37,311 bases of DNA, from NCBI GenBank assembly GCA_034663635.1, contig JAXDJH010000030.1, forward strand, positions 1-37,311, in the 5' to 3' direction. The stretch is from JAXDJH01 sp034663635. GTDB taxonomy: Bacteria > Actinomycetota > CADDZG01 > WHSQ01. The position numbers and the translations under genes are program-made. Below are positions 25,881 through 33,750 of the stretch, piece after piece. The first letter of the stretch is position 1. Each line of letters begins with the position of its first letter. Below the pieces are notes generated by a model that saw only the letters and a list, made by a program, of their open reading frames with translations, had not been told where the DNA came from and did no database searches.

Positions 25881-28241
25881 ATGGCTGCATCAATCGACCC
25901 CCTTCGCACGGTTGGCGGAAACGATGAAGGGCGTCCGAGCATGGACGTCCGCGATCAACTCGACTATCAGATGCTGGTCGAGCAGGTCCCCGGCGCCCTT
26001 TATCGGGCCCGGCAGGGCGCCAGCGGCGAGTGGCTTTACGTCAGTCCCAAGATAGAGAAGATCACCGGCGTCGCAGCCGGTGATTTCGAGACGAACCCCG
26101 AGTTGTGGTTTTCGCTGATCCATCCCGATGATCGTGATGCCGTTCTTTCAGTGGAAGACCATGTAGTCGTCACGGGCGAACCCTTCCTCGCCGAGTACCG
26201 CATCGTTCGTCCGGATGGATCGATCGTGTGGATCAGTGACGAGGCCATGGTCCTGATGGATGACGCGGGCGAACCAGTGCTTCAGGGCGTCATGCTCGAC
26301 ATCACGGACCGGAAGAACGCCGAACTCGAGATGGAATCGTCACTTTCTTTGTTGCAGGCGACTCTGGAAGCCACGGCCGACGGCATCTTGGTGGTCGGTC
26401 CAAGCGGAGAAGTGCTGGGCTTCAATCAAAGGTTCCTTCAACTCTGGCACATCCCCGATGAGGTCGCCCGATCGGGAGATGACCAGGCTCTCCTTGCATA
26501 TGCGGTCGACCAGCTCGCCGACCCCGCGTCATTCATTCAAAGGGTTCAAGAGTTATATGCCGACCCTGATTCGGAGAGTTTCGACGTTATCGAGTTCGAG
26601 GACGGTCGCATCTACGAGCGGCTGTCTCTGCCTCGTCGCGTTTCAGGAAAGAGCGTCGGTCGAGTGTGGTCGTTCAGAGATCGAACCGAACAACGCGCGG
26701 CGGCCAAACGATTGCGCTTAAGCGAGAGTCGCTTGAGGACCATGCTCGAGACCGAGCCTGAGTGTGTCAAGTTGATCGATCGTGACGGCATCCTCCTCGA
26801 GATGAATCCGGCGGGGCTGGAGATGATCGAGGCAGACAGTTTGGCGGCCGTCGAAGGGCTATGTATCTACGATCTCATCGCGGAAGGCGATCGAGAGGCC
26901 GTCATTGAGTTGAATCGCAGCGTCTTCGCGGGTGAGACCGACACTCTGACATTCGATCTGATCGGGTTGAAAGGGGGCCGTCGGAGGATCAACACCCATG
27001 CTGTTCCATTCAGAGATGCCGACGGCAAAGTTATCGCTCACCTCTCCATCTCGCGCGACATCACGGAACAAGACCGCCTGGAGGAGCAACTTCGTCAAGC
27101 TCAGAAGCTCGAAGCGGTTGGACGTCTTGCCGGCGGCGTAGCGCACGATTTCAACAACGTTCTGACGGTGATCGGGAACTACGCCAATTTCATCAGCGAA
27201 GGTCTTCCGGTTCACGATCGGCTCCGCGAGGACGCATCCGAGATCGTGCGAGCGAGCGAGCGAGCGGCCAGTTTGGTGCGACAGCTTCTCGTCTTTTCGC
27301 GAAAGGAAGTTGTTCGGCCGCGAGTCTTGGATCTGAATGAGGTCATCGTCGACATGGACCGGCTCTTGAGACGAACAATCGGAGAGGACATCGAGATAAT
27401 CGTTCAGCCGATGTCGGAACCGGTTTACGTGCTGATCGACCCGGGCCAGGTCGAACAAGTCCTCTTGAACCTAGGGCTCAACGCACGTGACGCGATGCCC
27501 GACGGTGGGGTATTGACGGTCACTTCGTTCTGCGTGGATCTGACTCGATCGGACGCTGATCTGCCTGCGGATGCCGATCCTGGCAGCTACGCGTGCCTTC
27601 TGGTCGGCGACACAGGTATCGGCATGGATGACGAGGTGAAAGCCCATGTATTCGAGCCCTTCTTCACGACTAAGGGACTAAGCCAGGGGACTGGGCTGGG
27701 ACTCGCTTCGGTCTACGGCATCGCTAAGCAAGCGGGGGGACACGTTTCCGTCGAGTCCGAGCGAGGGCGAGGCTCAACCTTCTACTTCTACCTGCCACTA
27801 ACCACTGAAAGACCGGCGGACGCTCCGAAGTCCGTCAGGGCTCCCGGCGCCGGGGCAGGCGAGACCATATTGCTGGTCGAAGACGAGGAGCCTGTTCGGC
27901 GGCTGGTCAGTCGCATCCTCGAAGGGGCCGGTTACAACGTTCTGGCTTTGGCGTCGGGATTGGAAGCGGTCGAGCTGATCCGTCCCGGTGCCCACTACGA
28001 CCTTCTGCTGACAGATGTGGTGATGCCGGGCATGTCAGGGGTCGAGCTTGCGAACCATCTGGTTTCCCGTCGACCCACCCTCAAGGTGTTGCTGATGTCC
28101 GGCTACGCGGAAGAGGTTCTGTTCCCGGACCAAGAACCCAGCGGTAGCCGCCCACTCCTTCTGAAGCCGTTCGGGAAGGAGGATCTCCTTACCAAGGTAC
28201 GCGAACTACTTGGCACCGGCCCCAAAGAACTCTCGTCCTAG
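25881..28241 (+). CDS. Soluble hybrid histidine kinase (PAS-PAS-PAS-HisKA-HATPase-REC)
   Basis: 786 aa from the ATG at 25881, preceded by AAGGAG at 25864-25869; a longer GTG-started frame from 25833 is possible. There is no membrane segment. PAS1 (about 30-150) has the PAC-type HPDDR and GVMLDITDRK; PAS2 (about 160-275) starts at LEATADGILVV; PAS3 (about 285-405) ends at ISRDITEQD. HisKA has V-A-H-D-F-N-N with phospho-His 422. The HATPase has LNLGLNARDAMPDGG, DTGIGM and GTGLGLASVYG. The receiver has the acceptor in LLTDVVMPGMSG and Lys in L-K-P-F. The kinase and receiver parts are close in design to the membrane kinase upstream, so the pair may derive from an old duplication with different sensors. 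The last 36 bp overlap the convergent ACT gene. Confidence 0.92.
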   Translation: MAASIDPLRTVGGNDEGRPSMDVRDQLDYQMLVEQVPGALYRARQGASGEWLYVSPKIEKITGVAAGDFETNPELWFSLIHPDDRDAVLSVEDHVVVTGEPFLAEYRIVRPDGSIVWISDEAMVLMDDAGEPVLQGVMLDITDRKNAELEMESSLSLLQATLEATADGILVVGPSGEVLGFNQRFLQLWHIPDEVARSGDDQALLAYAVDQLADPASFIQRVQELYADPDSESFDVIEFEDGRIYERLSLPRRVSGKSVGRVWSFRDRTEQRAAAKRLRLSESRLRTMLETEPECVKLIDRDGILLEMNPAGLEMIEADSLAAVEGLCIYDLIAEGDREAVIELNRSVFAGETDTLTFDLIGLKGGRRRINTHAVPFRDADGKVIAHLSISRDITEQDRLEEQLRQAQKLEAVGRLAGGVAHDFNNVLTVIGNYANFISEGLPVHDRLREDASEIVRASERAASLVRQLLVFSRKEVVRPRVLDLNEVIVDMDRLLRRTIGEDIEIIVQPMSEPVYVLIDPGQVEQVLLNLGLNARDAMPDGGVLTVTSFCVDLTRSDADLPADADPGSYACLLVGDTGIGMDDEVKAHVFEPFFTTKGLSQGTGLGLASVYGIAKQAGGHVSVESERGRGSTFYFYLPLTTERPADAPKSVRAPGAGAGETILLVEDEEPVRRLVSRILEGAGYNVLALASGLEAVELIRPGAHYDLLLTDVVMPGMSGVELANHLVSRRPTLKVLLMSGYAEEVLFPDQEPSGSRPLLLKPFGKEDLLTKVRELLGTGPKELSS

Positions 28242-28907
28242 GAGGTTTGAAGGGTCGACTACCCCTTCCAGGACTCGCGTCAAGAGGCCGAGTTGGTCCA
28301 CCTCGGTCGGACGGAACCTTGGCCCGAACCGGCGAGCGACGAGGATCGCACCATCCGTTCTGTTAAGGGGTGCTGCCGCGATCTCGTAGCTCATACGACC
28401 CATGCACCACGCTGCCGGCATCCATGGTGCCGGAGCGAGTCGCCTCGAGCGATCCAGCGGGAGCCAAGGGGTCTCCACGTTCGACATCGACGGAGCCGAC
28501 GCGCTCGCGGCCAACACTTCGGGGGGAGAGCCCGGGCTCAAGGCGACGGCCCAGCTCGCCCACAGCGCGCCCGGCATCCCGTCGGTAAGCGTTTGAAGAG
28601 CCCGTGATGGCCCGGCTTCGACGATGGCGGCCCCCAGTTCCATCGCCGACGAGCTCGAGTGGATATGAGGGATGGGTCTGACCGCTTCAACCACCGCTCC
28701 CGGCACCTCCTCGGCTGCCCGGCGCAGCGCTTCGGCAAGAGTGCCGCCGTCAGGGACCTCGACGGTCAGGTCGTCAACTGCCTCACCGTTGCCGCGATCG
28801 ATCACATCCAAGGTGACGATGTTGGCTCCCATGCGTCCAAGAGCTGAAGCCAGCGATCCGAGGACTCCCGGTTTATCCCTGAGCGAAACGCGCATCGAGA
28901 AGAGCAT
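28206..28907 (-). CDS. ACT-domain protein
   Basis: 233 aa from the ATG at 28907, chosen because AAAGGGGAA stands just before it; an ATG at 28922 is also in frame. Residues 1-75 form an ACT domain (FSMRVSLRDKPGVLGSLASALGRMGANIVTLDV, split by normal ACT strands), a small fold that usually binds amino acids. The rest, about 150 residues, is Ala/Pro/Ser-rich with an R-R-F-G-P-R-F-R-P-T-E segment that recalls a GAF-like terminal helix region. No catalytic motif is visible, so a regulatory role is likelier than an enzymatic one. It lies on the same strand as the two-component kinase gene, 81 bp downstream. Confidence 0.8.
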   Translation of the reverse strand: MLFSMRVSLRDKPGVLGSLASALGRMGANIVTLDVIDRGNGEAVDDLTVEVPDGGTLAEALRRAAEEVPGAVVEAVRPIPHIHSSSSAMELGAAIVEAGPSRALQTLTDGMPGALWASWAVALSPGSPPEVLAASASAPSMSNVETPWLPLDRSRRLAPAPWMPAAWCMGRMSYEIAAAPLNRTDGAILVARRFGPRFRPTEVDQLGLLTRVLEGVVDPSNLLGREFFGAGAK

Positions 28908-28988
28908 TGGTTCCCCTTTCATTCGAGATTGAAAGGTGAACCTAGGGGGGCGACGTTAAGCGTCGTTACCTGCTGAGTATCGGGTGAG

Positions 28989-30374
28989 TTAAATCGATGT
29001 TGCGCCGCCCGGTTCGTACGGGAGAACCATGGCGACCACGGCACCGCCGTCTGCTCTGTTAGCAGCGACGACGGAACCTCCGTGAGCTTCGGCCACCGCC
29101 TTGACTATCGTCAGACCAAGGCCGGCGCCTCCATCGCTTCGAGTGCGTCCCGCATCGCTGCGTGCGAACGCGTCGAATGCTCGAGGCAGGAATTCGGCGC
29201 TGAATCCGGGGCCCTGGTCGGCGACCTCGAGCCGGAGGCCGGCCTCATCTGACTTCGTCGCGATCGTGACCAGCGACCCTGGAGGCGAGTGGCGTATGGA
29301 ATTGTCTACGAGGTTGCCGAGTGCCTGGCGCAACCGGGCGGGATCGATGTCCGCGCGGACGTAAGGCGCTCCGCCGGGGTCGATGCTGACCCCACGATCT
29401 TCTGCCGCAACCTGGAAGCGCGCGACGACATCGTTGATCAACTCCTGTAGATCCGTGTCTTCGCGATGCACCGGGAGCTTTCCTCGATCGGAGCGAGCGA
29501 GCACGAGGAGATCTTCGGCCAACGAATTCAGTCGGTCCGATTCCTCCGCTGCACTTCGAAGCGCGGCTTCCAGTTCCTCCGGCGTGCGCGCCTTTCGCAG
29601 GGCGAGCTCGAGCTCGGTTTTGAGGATGCCCAAAGGGGTCCGCAGTTCATGACTAGCGTCGTCAACGAAGCGCCGTTCGTGCTCGATCGCTTGTTCGAGC
29701 CGGCCCAGCATGTCGTTGAGAGTGTCGGCCAGCCTGGCCAGCTCATCGCCCGTGTTGGGGACATCGAGCCGACGACCGAATTCGTCGCCGGATATACCCG
29801 CCGCTTCAGCACGCATCCGCTCCACCGGTCCCAAGGCCGCCCCGGTCACGAGCCAGCCGATGAGCGCAGTGATAGCCAACGCTCCGGCCCCCCCTACGAG
29901 CAGCGCGGTCGCCAATCGGGCAGCGGCCTCGTTCTGTTCCTCGAGCGACGCTCCAACGATGACGACATATCCAGATCCTGAGGGGGCCGCAAGAACGCGA
30001 GCAGGCGCCGCCTCTCCAGAGGGGGAAAGCGTCACATCGAAGTAGGTCGGTCCGCGCAAGCGTGCGAGGGTTGCCGAAGGCACCAACAATCGGTGCTTCA
30101 ACGCGGCGCTGGACTCGAAGAGCTGCCCATCGGAGCCCACTATCTGCGCGAACGCGGCGTCGGCCTCGATCAGGTTGCCCTCGTCGCCGAATGAAAGTCC
30201 CGCGTCGTCGATCTCGGCGAGCATCGTTTGGGCCCGGCTTCTTAGGCCGGAATCGACGGCGTTTCGTAGATCCTGGCGAAAGCGTATGTGTACGAACGCT
30301 CCCGCTCCGAGCAGTACCAGAGCGACGAGGATGGCGAATAGCAGCGTCAACCTAGAGCGGATCTGTAGCTTCAT
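28989..30374 (-). CDS. Two-component sensor histidine kinase (HAMP-HisKA-HATPase)
   Basis: 461 aa with the classical membrane layout: first membrane helix about 9-30, extracytoplasmic sensor region about 31-155, second helix about 157-180, HAMP about 180-232, HisKA with D-D-A-S-H-E-L-R-T-P-L-G (phospho-His 242), and HATPase with NLVDNSIRHSP, DQGPGF and GAGLGLTIV. It resembles the heavy-metal or envelope-stress kinase group paired with OmpR-type regulators. Its start lies inside the last 23 bp of the regulator gene, so the two are translationally coupled. The stimulus is unknown. The operon is preceded by phased TCTCAT boxes that suggest autoregulation. Confidence 0.94.
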   Translation of the reverse strand: MKLQIRSRLTLLFAILVALVLLGAGAFVHIRFRQDLRNAVDSGLRSRAQTMLAEIDDAGLSFGDEGNLIEADAAFAQIVGSDGQLFESSAALKHRLLVPSATLARLRGPTYFDVTLSPSGEAAPARVLAAPSGSGYVVIVGASLEEQNEAAARLATALLVGGAGALAITALIGWLVTGAALGPVERMRAEAAGISGDEFGRRLDVPNTGDELARLADTLNDMLGRLEQAIEHERRFVDDASHELRTPLGILKTELELALRKARTPEELEAALRSAAEESDRLNSLAEDLLVLARSDRGKLPVHREDTDLQELINDVVARFQVAAEDRGVSIDPGGAPYVRADIDPARLRQALGNLVDNSIRHSPPGSLVTIATKSDEAGLRLEVADQGPGFSAEFLPRAFDAFARSDAGRTRSDGGAGLGLTIVKAVAEAHGGSVVAANRADGGAVVAMVLPYEPGGATSI

Positions 30375-31050
30375 CCCGACCCTCAGGCTTTAGTCGATAC
30401 CCGGAACCGCGCACGGTCTCGAGTGAGTTAAGTCCGAACGGGCGATCGATCTTCTCGCGCAGATATCGCACGTATACGTCTACGACGTTGGAGTCACCCT
30501 CGTAAGCGAAATCCCACACGTGTTCCAAGATGCGCGTGCGAGTTAGAACCTCTTGCGGATGGCGCATGAAGTACTCGAGCAGCGAGAACTCCTTCGCTGT
30601 GAGCTCTATAAGTCGATCACCTCGTTCGACCTTGTGACCGGCAGGGTCCATCGTGAGGTCCCCAACTTGCAAATGGACGGGTCGCTCGGCCTGCCCTCGT
30701 CTAAGGAGAGCGCGCAGACGCGCGAGGAGTTCGGCGAAGGAGAAGGGCTTGGTCAGATAGTCATCGGCGCCGACGTCGAGACCGGAGATGCGGTCTCTCA
30801 CTCCATCCCTCGCAGTGAGCATGATCACCGGGGCCCAGCGGCCCGCCTCGCGCAGTTCGCGGCAGACCTCGAAACCGTCGCGATCCGGAAGCATGAGGTC
30901 GAGAACGATCGCGTCGTATGGATTCTCTGTCCCCAGCCAGATGGCGTCGGCGCCGGTGGGGGCGGTATCGACGGCGTACCCCTCCTCCTCGAGACCGCGT
31001 TTGAGGAGCGACGCCATCTTGACTTCGTCTTCCACCACAAGGATGCGCAT
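30352..31050 (-). CDS. OmpR/PhoP-family response regulator
   Basis: 232 aa from the ATG at 31050 (a GTG at 31059 is also in frame). The receiver has V-V-E-D-E, acceptor Asp51 in I-V-L-D-L-M-L-P, Thr in I-M-L-T-A and Lys in Y-L-T-K-P-F. The winged-helix output domain shows the typical ELTAKEFSLLEYFMRHP, V-L-T-R and NVVDVYVRYLREKID segments and ends in ETVRGSGYRL. OmpR-type regulators bind as head-to-tail dimers to direct repeats at about one helical turn. Exactly such 11-bp-phased repeats lie at 31075-31091 before this gene and in the 31452-31635 intergenic region, so these are its probable targets. Confidence 0.95.
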   Translation of the reverse strand: MRILVVEDEVKMASLLKRGLEEEGYAVDTAPTGADAIWLGTENPYDAIVLDLMLPDRDGFEVCRELREAGRWAPVIMLTARDGVRDRISGLDVGADDYLTKPFSFAELLARLRALLRRGQAERPVHLQVGDLTMDPAGHKVERGDRLIELTAKEFSLLEYFMRHPQEVLTRTRILEHVWDFAYEGDSNVVDVYVRYLREKIDRPFGLNSLETVRGSGYRLKPEGRDEATDPL

Positions 31051-31074
31051 GAACCCCACGGTATGGCGACTCTC

Positions 31075-31091
31075 ATGAGAATCGGATGAGA
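31075..31091 (-). promoter_or_regulatory. Probable autoregulatory OmpR-type box pair upstream of the regulator gene
   Basis: Read on the minus strand, TCTCAT-N5-TCTCAT (plus-strand ATGAGA at 31075-31080 and 31086-31091), an exact 11-bp period, 24 bases before the ATG at 31050. The same box occurs in triplicate at two other sites near genes of this locus. A CATACC hexamer nine bases downstream could be the -10 element. Confidence 0.65.
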
Positions 31092-31099
31092 AAGACGTA

Positions 31100-31130
31100 C
31101 TGAAGGCCCCGAACCATCCGGGGCCTTCAG
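31100..31130 (-). terminator. Intrinsic-type hairpin after the small secreted protein gene
   Basis: A perfect 12-bp stem (CTGAAGGCCCCG at 31100-31111 with CGGGGCCTTCAG at 31119-31130) and a 7-base loop. It sits between the end of the minus-strand gene 31147-31452 and the operator of the regulator gene. The bases that follow on the minus strand are only moderately T-rich, so it may be a weak or Rho-assisted terminator. Confidence 0.75.
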
Positions 31131-31146
31131 TCGACCGGCGGGGGGA

Positions 31147-31452
31147 TTACCGGTTGTTGTTGCCTTCGTTGGCCTCGTTCTCCGGGCCGTCGGCCTTGTC
31201 GTCGGCCTCCTCTGCGTCGTCAGATTCGTTCTCCGGACCCTCTGACTTCTCGTCGTGCATCTGCCCCTGACATGCCGGCAAACCCTGATCCGGGCACTCG
31301 AGATTGTCGGCGTCAGAGGTGGTCGCCTCTTCGGACCGGACGGAGGTTCCCGTAACCGCCTTATGGCCTTGGGCCATTACGAGGTTGGCCCCGATGATCC
31401 CGGTGAGAAGAAGCAGCGCAACGAGAGCGCCAATGATGCTCTTTCTATTCAT
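31147..31452 (-). CDS. Small secreted or membrane-anchored acidic protein
   Basis: 101 aa with an excellent ribosome site (AGGAGGTG, seven bases before the ATG). Residues 1-28 form a signal peptide or anchor (MNRKSIIGALVALLLLTGIIG, then V-M-A-Q). The remainder is hydrophilic and dominated by Glu, Asp, Asn and Lys, with two Cys residues in a C-P-D-Q-G-L-P-A-C segment and a repeated A-D-G-P-E-N-E type motif. It is probably disordered and extracytoplasmic. It resembles no family I recognise. A triple 11-bp-phased box array precedes it and the OmpR-type regulator gene lies downstream, so it may be a target, or possibly an accessory ligand or metal-binding partner, of that two-component system (inference). 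Confidence 0.8.
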   Translation of the reverse strand: MNRKSIIGALVALLLLTGIIGANLVMAQGHKAVTGTSVRSEEATTSDADNLECPDQGLPACQGQMHDEKSEGPENESDDAEEADDKADGPENEANEGNNNR

Positions 31453-31503
31453 CGTGTTTCACCTCCTCTCTGTTCCTCAGTGGCTCAGGATGGGGAACCC
31501 TCG

Positions 31504-31531
31504 ATGAGAAGGCGATGAGCCGGGCATGAGC
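31504..31531 (-). promoter_or_regulatory. Triple OmpR-type box array facing the small secreted protein gene
   Basis: On the minus strand GCTCAT-N5-GCTCAT-N5-TCTCAT (plus-strand ATGAGA at 31504, ATGAGC at 31515, ATGAGC at 31526), each start 11 bp from the next. It ends 52 bases before the ATG at 31452. A CATCCT hexamer 11 bases downstream is a possible -10. Confidence 0.6.
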
Positions 31532-31554
31532 TTTGTTAAGGGCCGTTGTCCATC

Positions 31555-31582
31555 TCTCATGTGCCTCTCATCGAACTCTCAT
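31555..31582 (+). promoter_or_regulatory. Triple OmpR-type box array facing the COG4705-like membrane protein gene
   Basis: TCTCAT at 31555-31560, 31566-31571 and 31577-31582, an exact 11-bp period. Orientation is opposite to the array at 31504-31531, so the divergent intergenic region carries one array per gene. It ends 52 bases before the GTG at 31635, the same distance as for the divergent gene. Confidence 0.65.
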
Positions 31583-31634
31583 CAACTCAGTGCTCGTGTG
31601 GACAGCAACGACGGGTCTATACGAGGAGGGACGA

Positions 31635-32456
31635 GTGTCAGAGAGGCGAATGCCGGCCACAGCCAACGACGAGGCTGGCCGAGACGACAAGGTGCGGCGG
31701 ATGTTGAACAAGGTCCCTGAGGTCACGATCTTCTTCTGGATCATCAAGATCATGGCTACGACCGTGGGAGAGACCGCGGCCGACTATCTCGGCGTAGACC
31801 TCAACCTGGGTCTGACGGTGACCACTTACATCATGAGTGCGCTCTTGCTCGTGGTGCTGTTCTTCCAGTTCAAAGCGCGCCGGTACGTGCCCGGCGTCTA
31901 TTGGCTGGCCGTGGTCTTGATCAGCATCGTCGGAACCTTGGTCACCGACAACCTCGTAGATAACTTCGGGGTCAGTCTCTGGACTACAACCATCATGTTC
32001 TCCGTCGCCCTCGCGATCACGTTTTGGATCTGGCATGCGCAGGAGAAAACGCTTTCCATTCACAGCATCAACACGACGAAGCGAGAGGCTTTCTATTGGT
32101 TGGCCATCTTGTTCACGTTCGCTTTGGGAACCGCCGCGGGCGACCTCGTAGCTGAGAGTCTCGGCTGGGGCTACCTCTTGTCCGGCATCGTCTTCGCGCT
32201 ATTGATCGCGGCGGTTGCTTTTGCCCACTTCAATCTCAAGCTGGTCGGAGGAGTCCTGGCTTTCTGGATCGCGTACATCTTGACCAGACCTCTCGGCGCT
32301 TCGTTCGGCGACCTTCTGTCCCAGAAGCACAACGCAGGGGGCCTTGGGTTGGGCGCTACCGGAACGAGCATCGTGTTCCTTCTCACGATCCTGAGTGTCG
32401 TCATCTACCTCAGCATCACGAGAAGGGATCAGACCCCGGCCGGCCAGGCGGCCTAG
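31635..32456 (+). CDS. COG4705-like multi-pass membrane protein
   Basis: 273 aa from the GTG at 31635, chosen because GAGGAGGG lies at 31623-31630; the longer frame from 31533 would run through the operator array. About eight membrane helices are visible. Two homologous halves appear: K-I-M-A-T-T-V-G-E-T-A-A-D-Y-L near residue 35 and FALGTAAGDLVAESLGWGY further on, each with an acidic T-x-x-G-(E/D) motif inside a helix. Such a repeated pattern is typical of the uncharacterised COG4705 membrane proteins. The buried acidic residues suggest ion or metal transport, but no substrate is known. The gene downstream starts 10 bases after its stop. Confidence 0.8.
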   Translation: MSERRMPATANDEAGRDDKVRRMLNKVPEVTIFFWIIKIMATTVGETAADYLGVDLNLGLTVTTYIMSALLLVVLFFQFKARRYVPGVYWLAVVLISIVGTLVTDNLVDNFGVSLWTTTIMFSVALAITFWIWHAQEKTLSIHSINTTKREAFYWLAILFTFALGTAAGDLVAESLGWGYLLSGIVFALLIAAVAFAHFNLKLVGGVLAFWIAYILTRPLGASFGDLLSQKHNAGGLGLGATGTSIVFLLTILSVVIYLSITRRDQTPAGQAA

Positions 32457-32465
32457 GGGAGCGAC

Positions 32466-33440
32466 ATGGAACTCATCAAGAGCTGGCGGCGGCAGGCACC
32501 GTCCCTGCGCGTTCTCCGAGCCTTCTTGGGGGTGACGTTCGCCTACGCGGGCGTGCAGAAACTCGCCGATCCAGGCTATCTCTCGTCCTCGAGTCCCACG
32601 TTCATAGGAACACAGCTGCGGGAGTTCGCGATAGGGAGCCCGATGGCTTGGCTATTGCATCCACTTATGCAGCATTCGATCGGAGTTGGGGTGGCGGTCG
32701 CCTTGGTCGAGATCGCGATCGGCGTTGGCACGCTTGTGGGTATCGCACCATTCATCATGGCTCTCGGCGGCTGTCTAACGAGTCTGGTTCTGTGGTTGTC
32801 GGCAACGTGGCACGTTCATCCCTACTTCTTGGGGTCAGATTCGATCTACGCAGTGACCTGGGCTGCCTATGCGATCTCTCTTCGAGAGACTCGCGGATCG
32901 CCGTCTGCAGAAGCCGCGCCCGACAAAGCCGCTCCGCTTCAACCTGGTATCGATCGCAGAACGTTCATCCGCTCCGGTGCATTCATCTCCGCGGTGTTGG
33001 CCCTGGGCGGAATGGCTAGAGGGCTGCGTGGAACGTCGAAAAGCACAGGCCTCGTCAAGGGGACCGCTGCCGCTCCTGCGCCCTCCTCATCTGCCCCTAC
33101 CTCTCACGCGCCAAGTCCGCGATCCGTCGATGGCAACCCCATCATCGCGGCGGACAAGCTGAAGGTCGGCCACCCGGTCGCATTCACAGGTCCTTCGGGG
33201 GAGCCGGCGGTTCTATTCCGGCTAGCAGATGATGAAGTGGTCGCCTACAGCAGAGTGTGCACACATGCAGGCTGCACGGTGGGCTACGACAGCTCCTCTG
33301 ACCTACTGGTATGTCCATGTCATTCCGCTCAGTTCGATCCTTCGCAGGGCGGTCGTGTTCTGAGCGGACCAACCTCGATACCTCTCCCTGAGATTGCGGT
33401 TGCCGTCGATGACGCAAGCGGAGAGGTCGTCGCGACATAG
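32466..33440 (+). CDS. DoxX-like membrane domain fused to a Rieske [2Fe-2S] domain
   Basis: 324 aa, ATG preceded by AGGGGAG. Residues 15-145 look like a four-helix DoxX/TQO-type membrane domain (F-A-Y-A-G-V-Q-K-L-A-D-P, then L-V-E-I-A-I-G-V-G). Next is an R-R-T-F-I-R-S-G-A-F-I-S twin-arginine-like segment before a hydrophobic helix (about 165-188), then a Pro/Ser/Ala linker, then a Rieske domain (about 225-324) with cluster ligands in C-T-H-A-G-C and C-P-C-H-S-A-Q-F-D. Both Cys-x-His and Cys-x2-His pairs and the disulphide Cys residues are present. The internal twin-arginine motif would export the folded Rieske domain to the outside. It could be a quinone-linked electron carrier. It probably shares a transcript with the COG4705-like gene. 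Confidence 0.87.
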   Translation: MELIKSWRRQAPSLRVLRAFLGVTFAYAGVQKLADPGYLSSSSPTFIGTQLREFAIGSPMAWLLHPLMQHSIGVGVAVALVEIAIGVGTLVGIAPFIMALGGCLTSLVLWLSATWHVHPYFLGSDSIYAVTWAAYAISLRETRGSPSAEAAPDKAAPLQPGIDRRTFIRSGAFISAVLALGGMARGLRGTSKSTGLVKGTAAAPAPSSSAPTSHAPSPRSVDGNPIIAADKLKVGHPVAFTGPSGEPAVLFRLADDEVVAYSRVCTHAGCTVGYDSSSDLLVCPCHSAQFDPSQGGRVLSGPTSIPLPEIAVAVDDASGEVVAT

Positions 33441-33456
33441 CCCTTATCTGCATATA

Positions 33457-33544
33457 GGAGTACCCTGATAGAGCATCACCAATTCGCCAACGGCCTAAGC
33501 AGAATGGCCATCTCGGTCGATCCGTTGACGGGAAGGGCCCCGTC
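33457..33544 (+). ncRNA. Conserved putative structured leader RNA, copy A
   Basis: It matches copy B (35482-35569) at about 55 of the last 62 bases, including CGCCAACGGCCT, ATGGCCA, CTCGGTCGAT, CCGTTGACGGGAAGGG and CCCGTC. Possible pairings: CAACGG (33488-33493) with CCGTTG (33522-33527); GGCC (33492-33495) with GGCC (33506-33509); GACGGG (33527-33532) with CCCGTC (33539-33544). A small 5' hairpin TGAT/ATCA (33466-33469 and 33475-33478) is replaced by TGGA/TTCA in copy B, a compensatory change. GGGAAGGG (33530-33537), partly within the last hairpin, is the only ribosome-site-like sequence before the ATG at 33547, so the hairpin may control translation. TACCCT (33461-33466) could instead be a -10 box. 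I could not match it to a known riboswitch class. Confidence 0.55.
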
Positions 33545-33546
33545 GC

Positions 33547-33750
33547 ATGGATATCAACCTCATCCCTGATGAGGTCAAGACCCTAGTTACCGTCCTGAAA
33601 GGCCAGATCTTCCTCCTGGGCAAGGACTGGGACGGACTTCTCGATCCCGAGAAGAAGGAACTCGCTCAATCCGCGGTCAAGACAATCACGGAGCTCAACG
33701 ACATGGTGCGTGGAGAGCCTGAGGGTCCGATCTTGCGCGCCATCGGATGA
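33547..33750 (+). CDS. Small protein of unknown function, 67 aa
   Basis: ATG two bases after the last hairpin of the leader copy A. The predicted protein is mostly helical and amphipathic (I-P-D-E-V-K-T-L-V-T-V-L-K, then D-P-E-K-K-E-L-A-Q-S-A-V-K-T-I-T) with no membrane segment. The frame is supported by the ATGA overlap with the next gene and by the leader placement. I do not recognise a family. It is the first gene of a three-gene operon ending in a fatty-acyl desaturase. Confidence 0.65.
   Translation: MDINLIPDEVKTLVTVLKGQIFLLGKDWDGLLDPEKKELAQSAVKTITELNDMVRGEPEGPILRAIG

Noticed and set aside
28940..28975. CGACG/CGTCG hairpin between the ACT gene and the sensor kinase gene, considered as terminator
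   Set aside because: The five-pair stem is weak and there is no convincing T tract on either strand.
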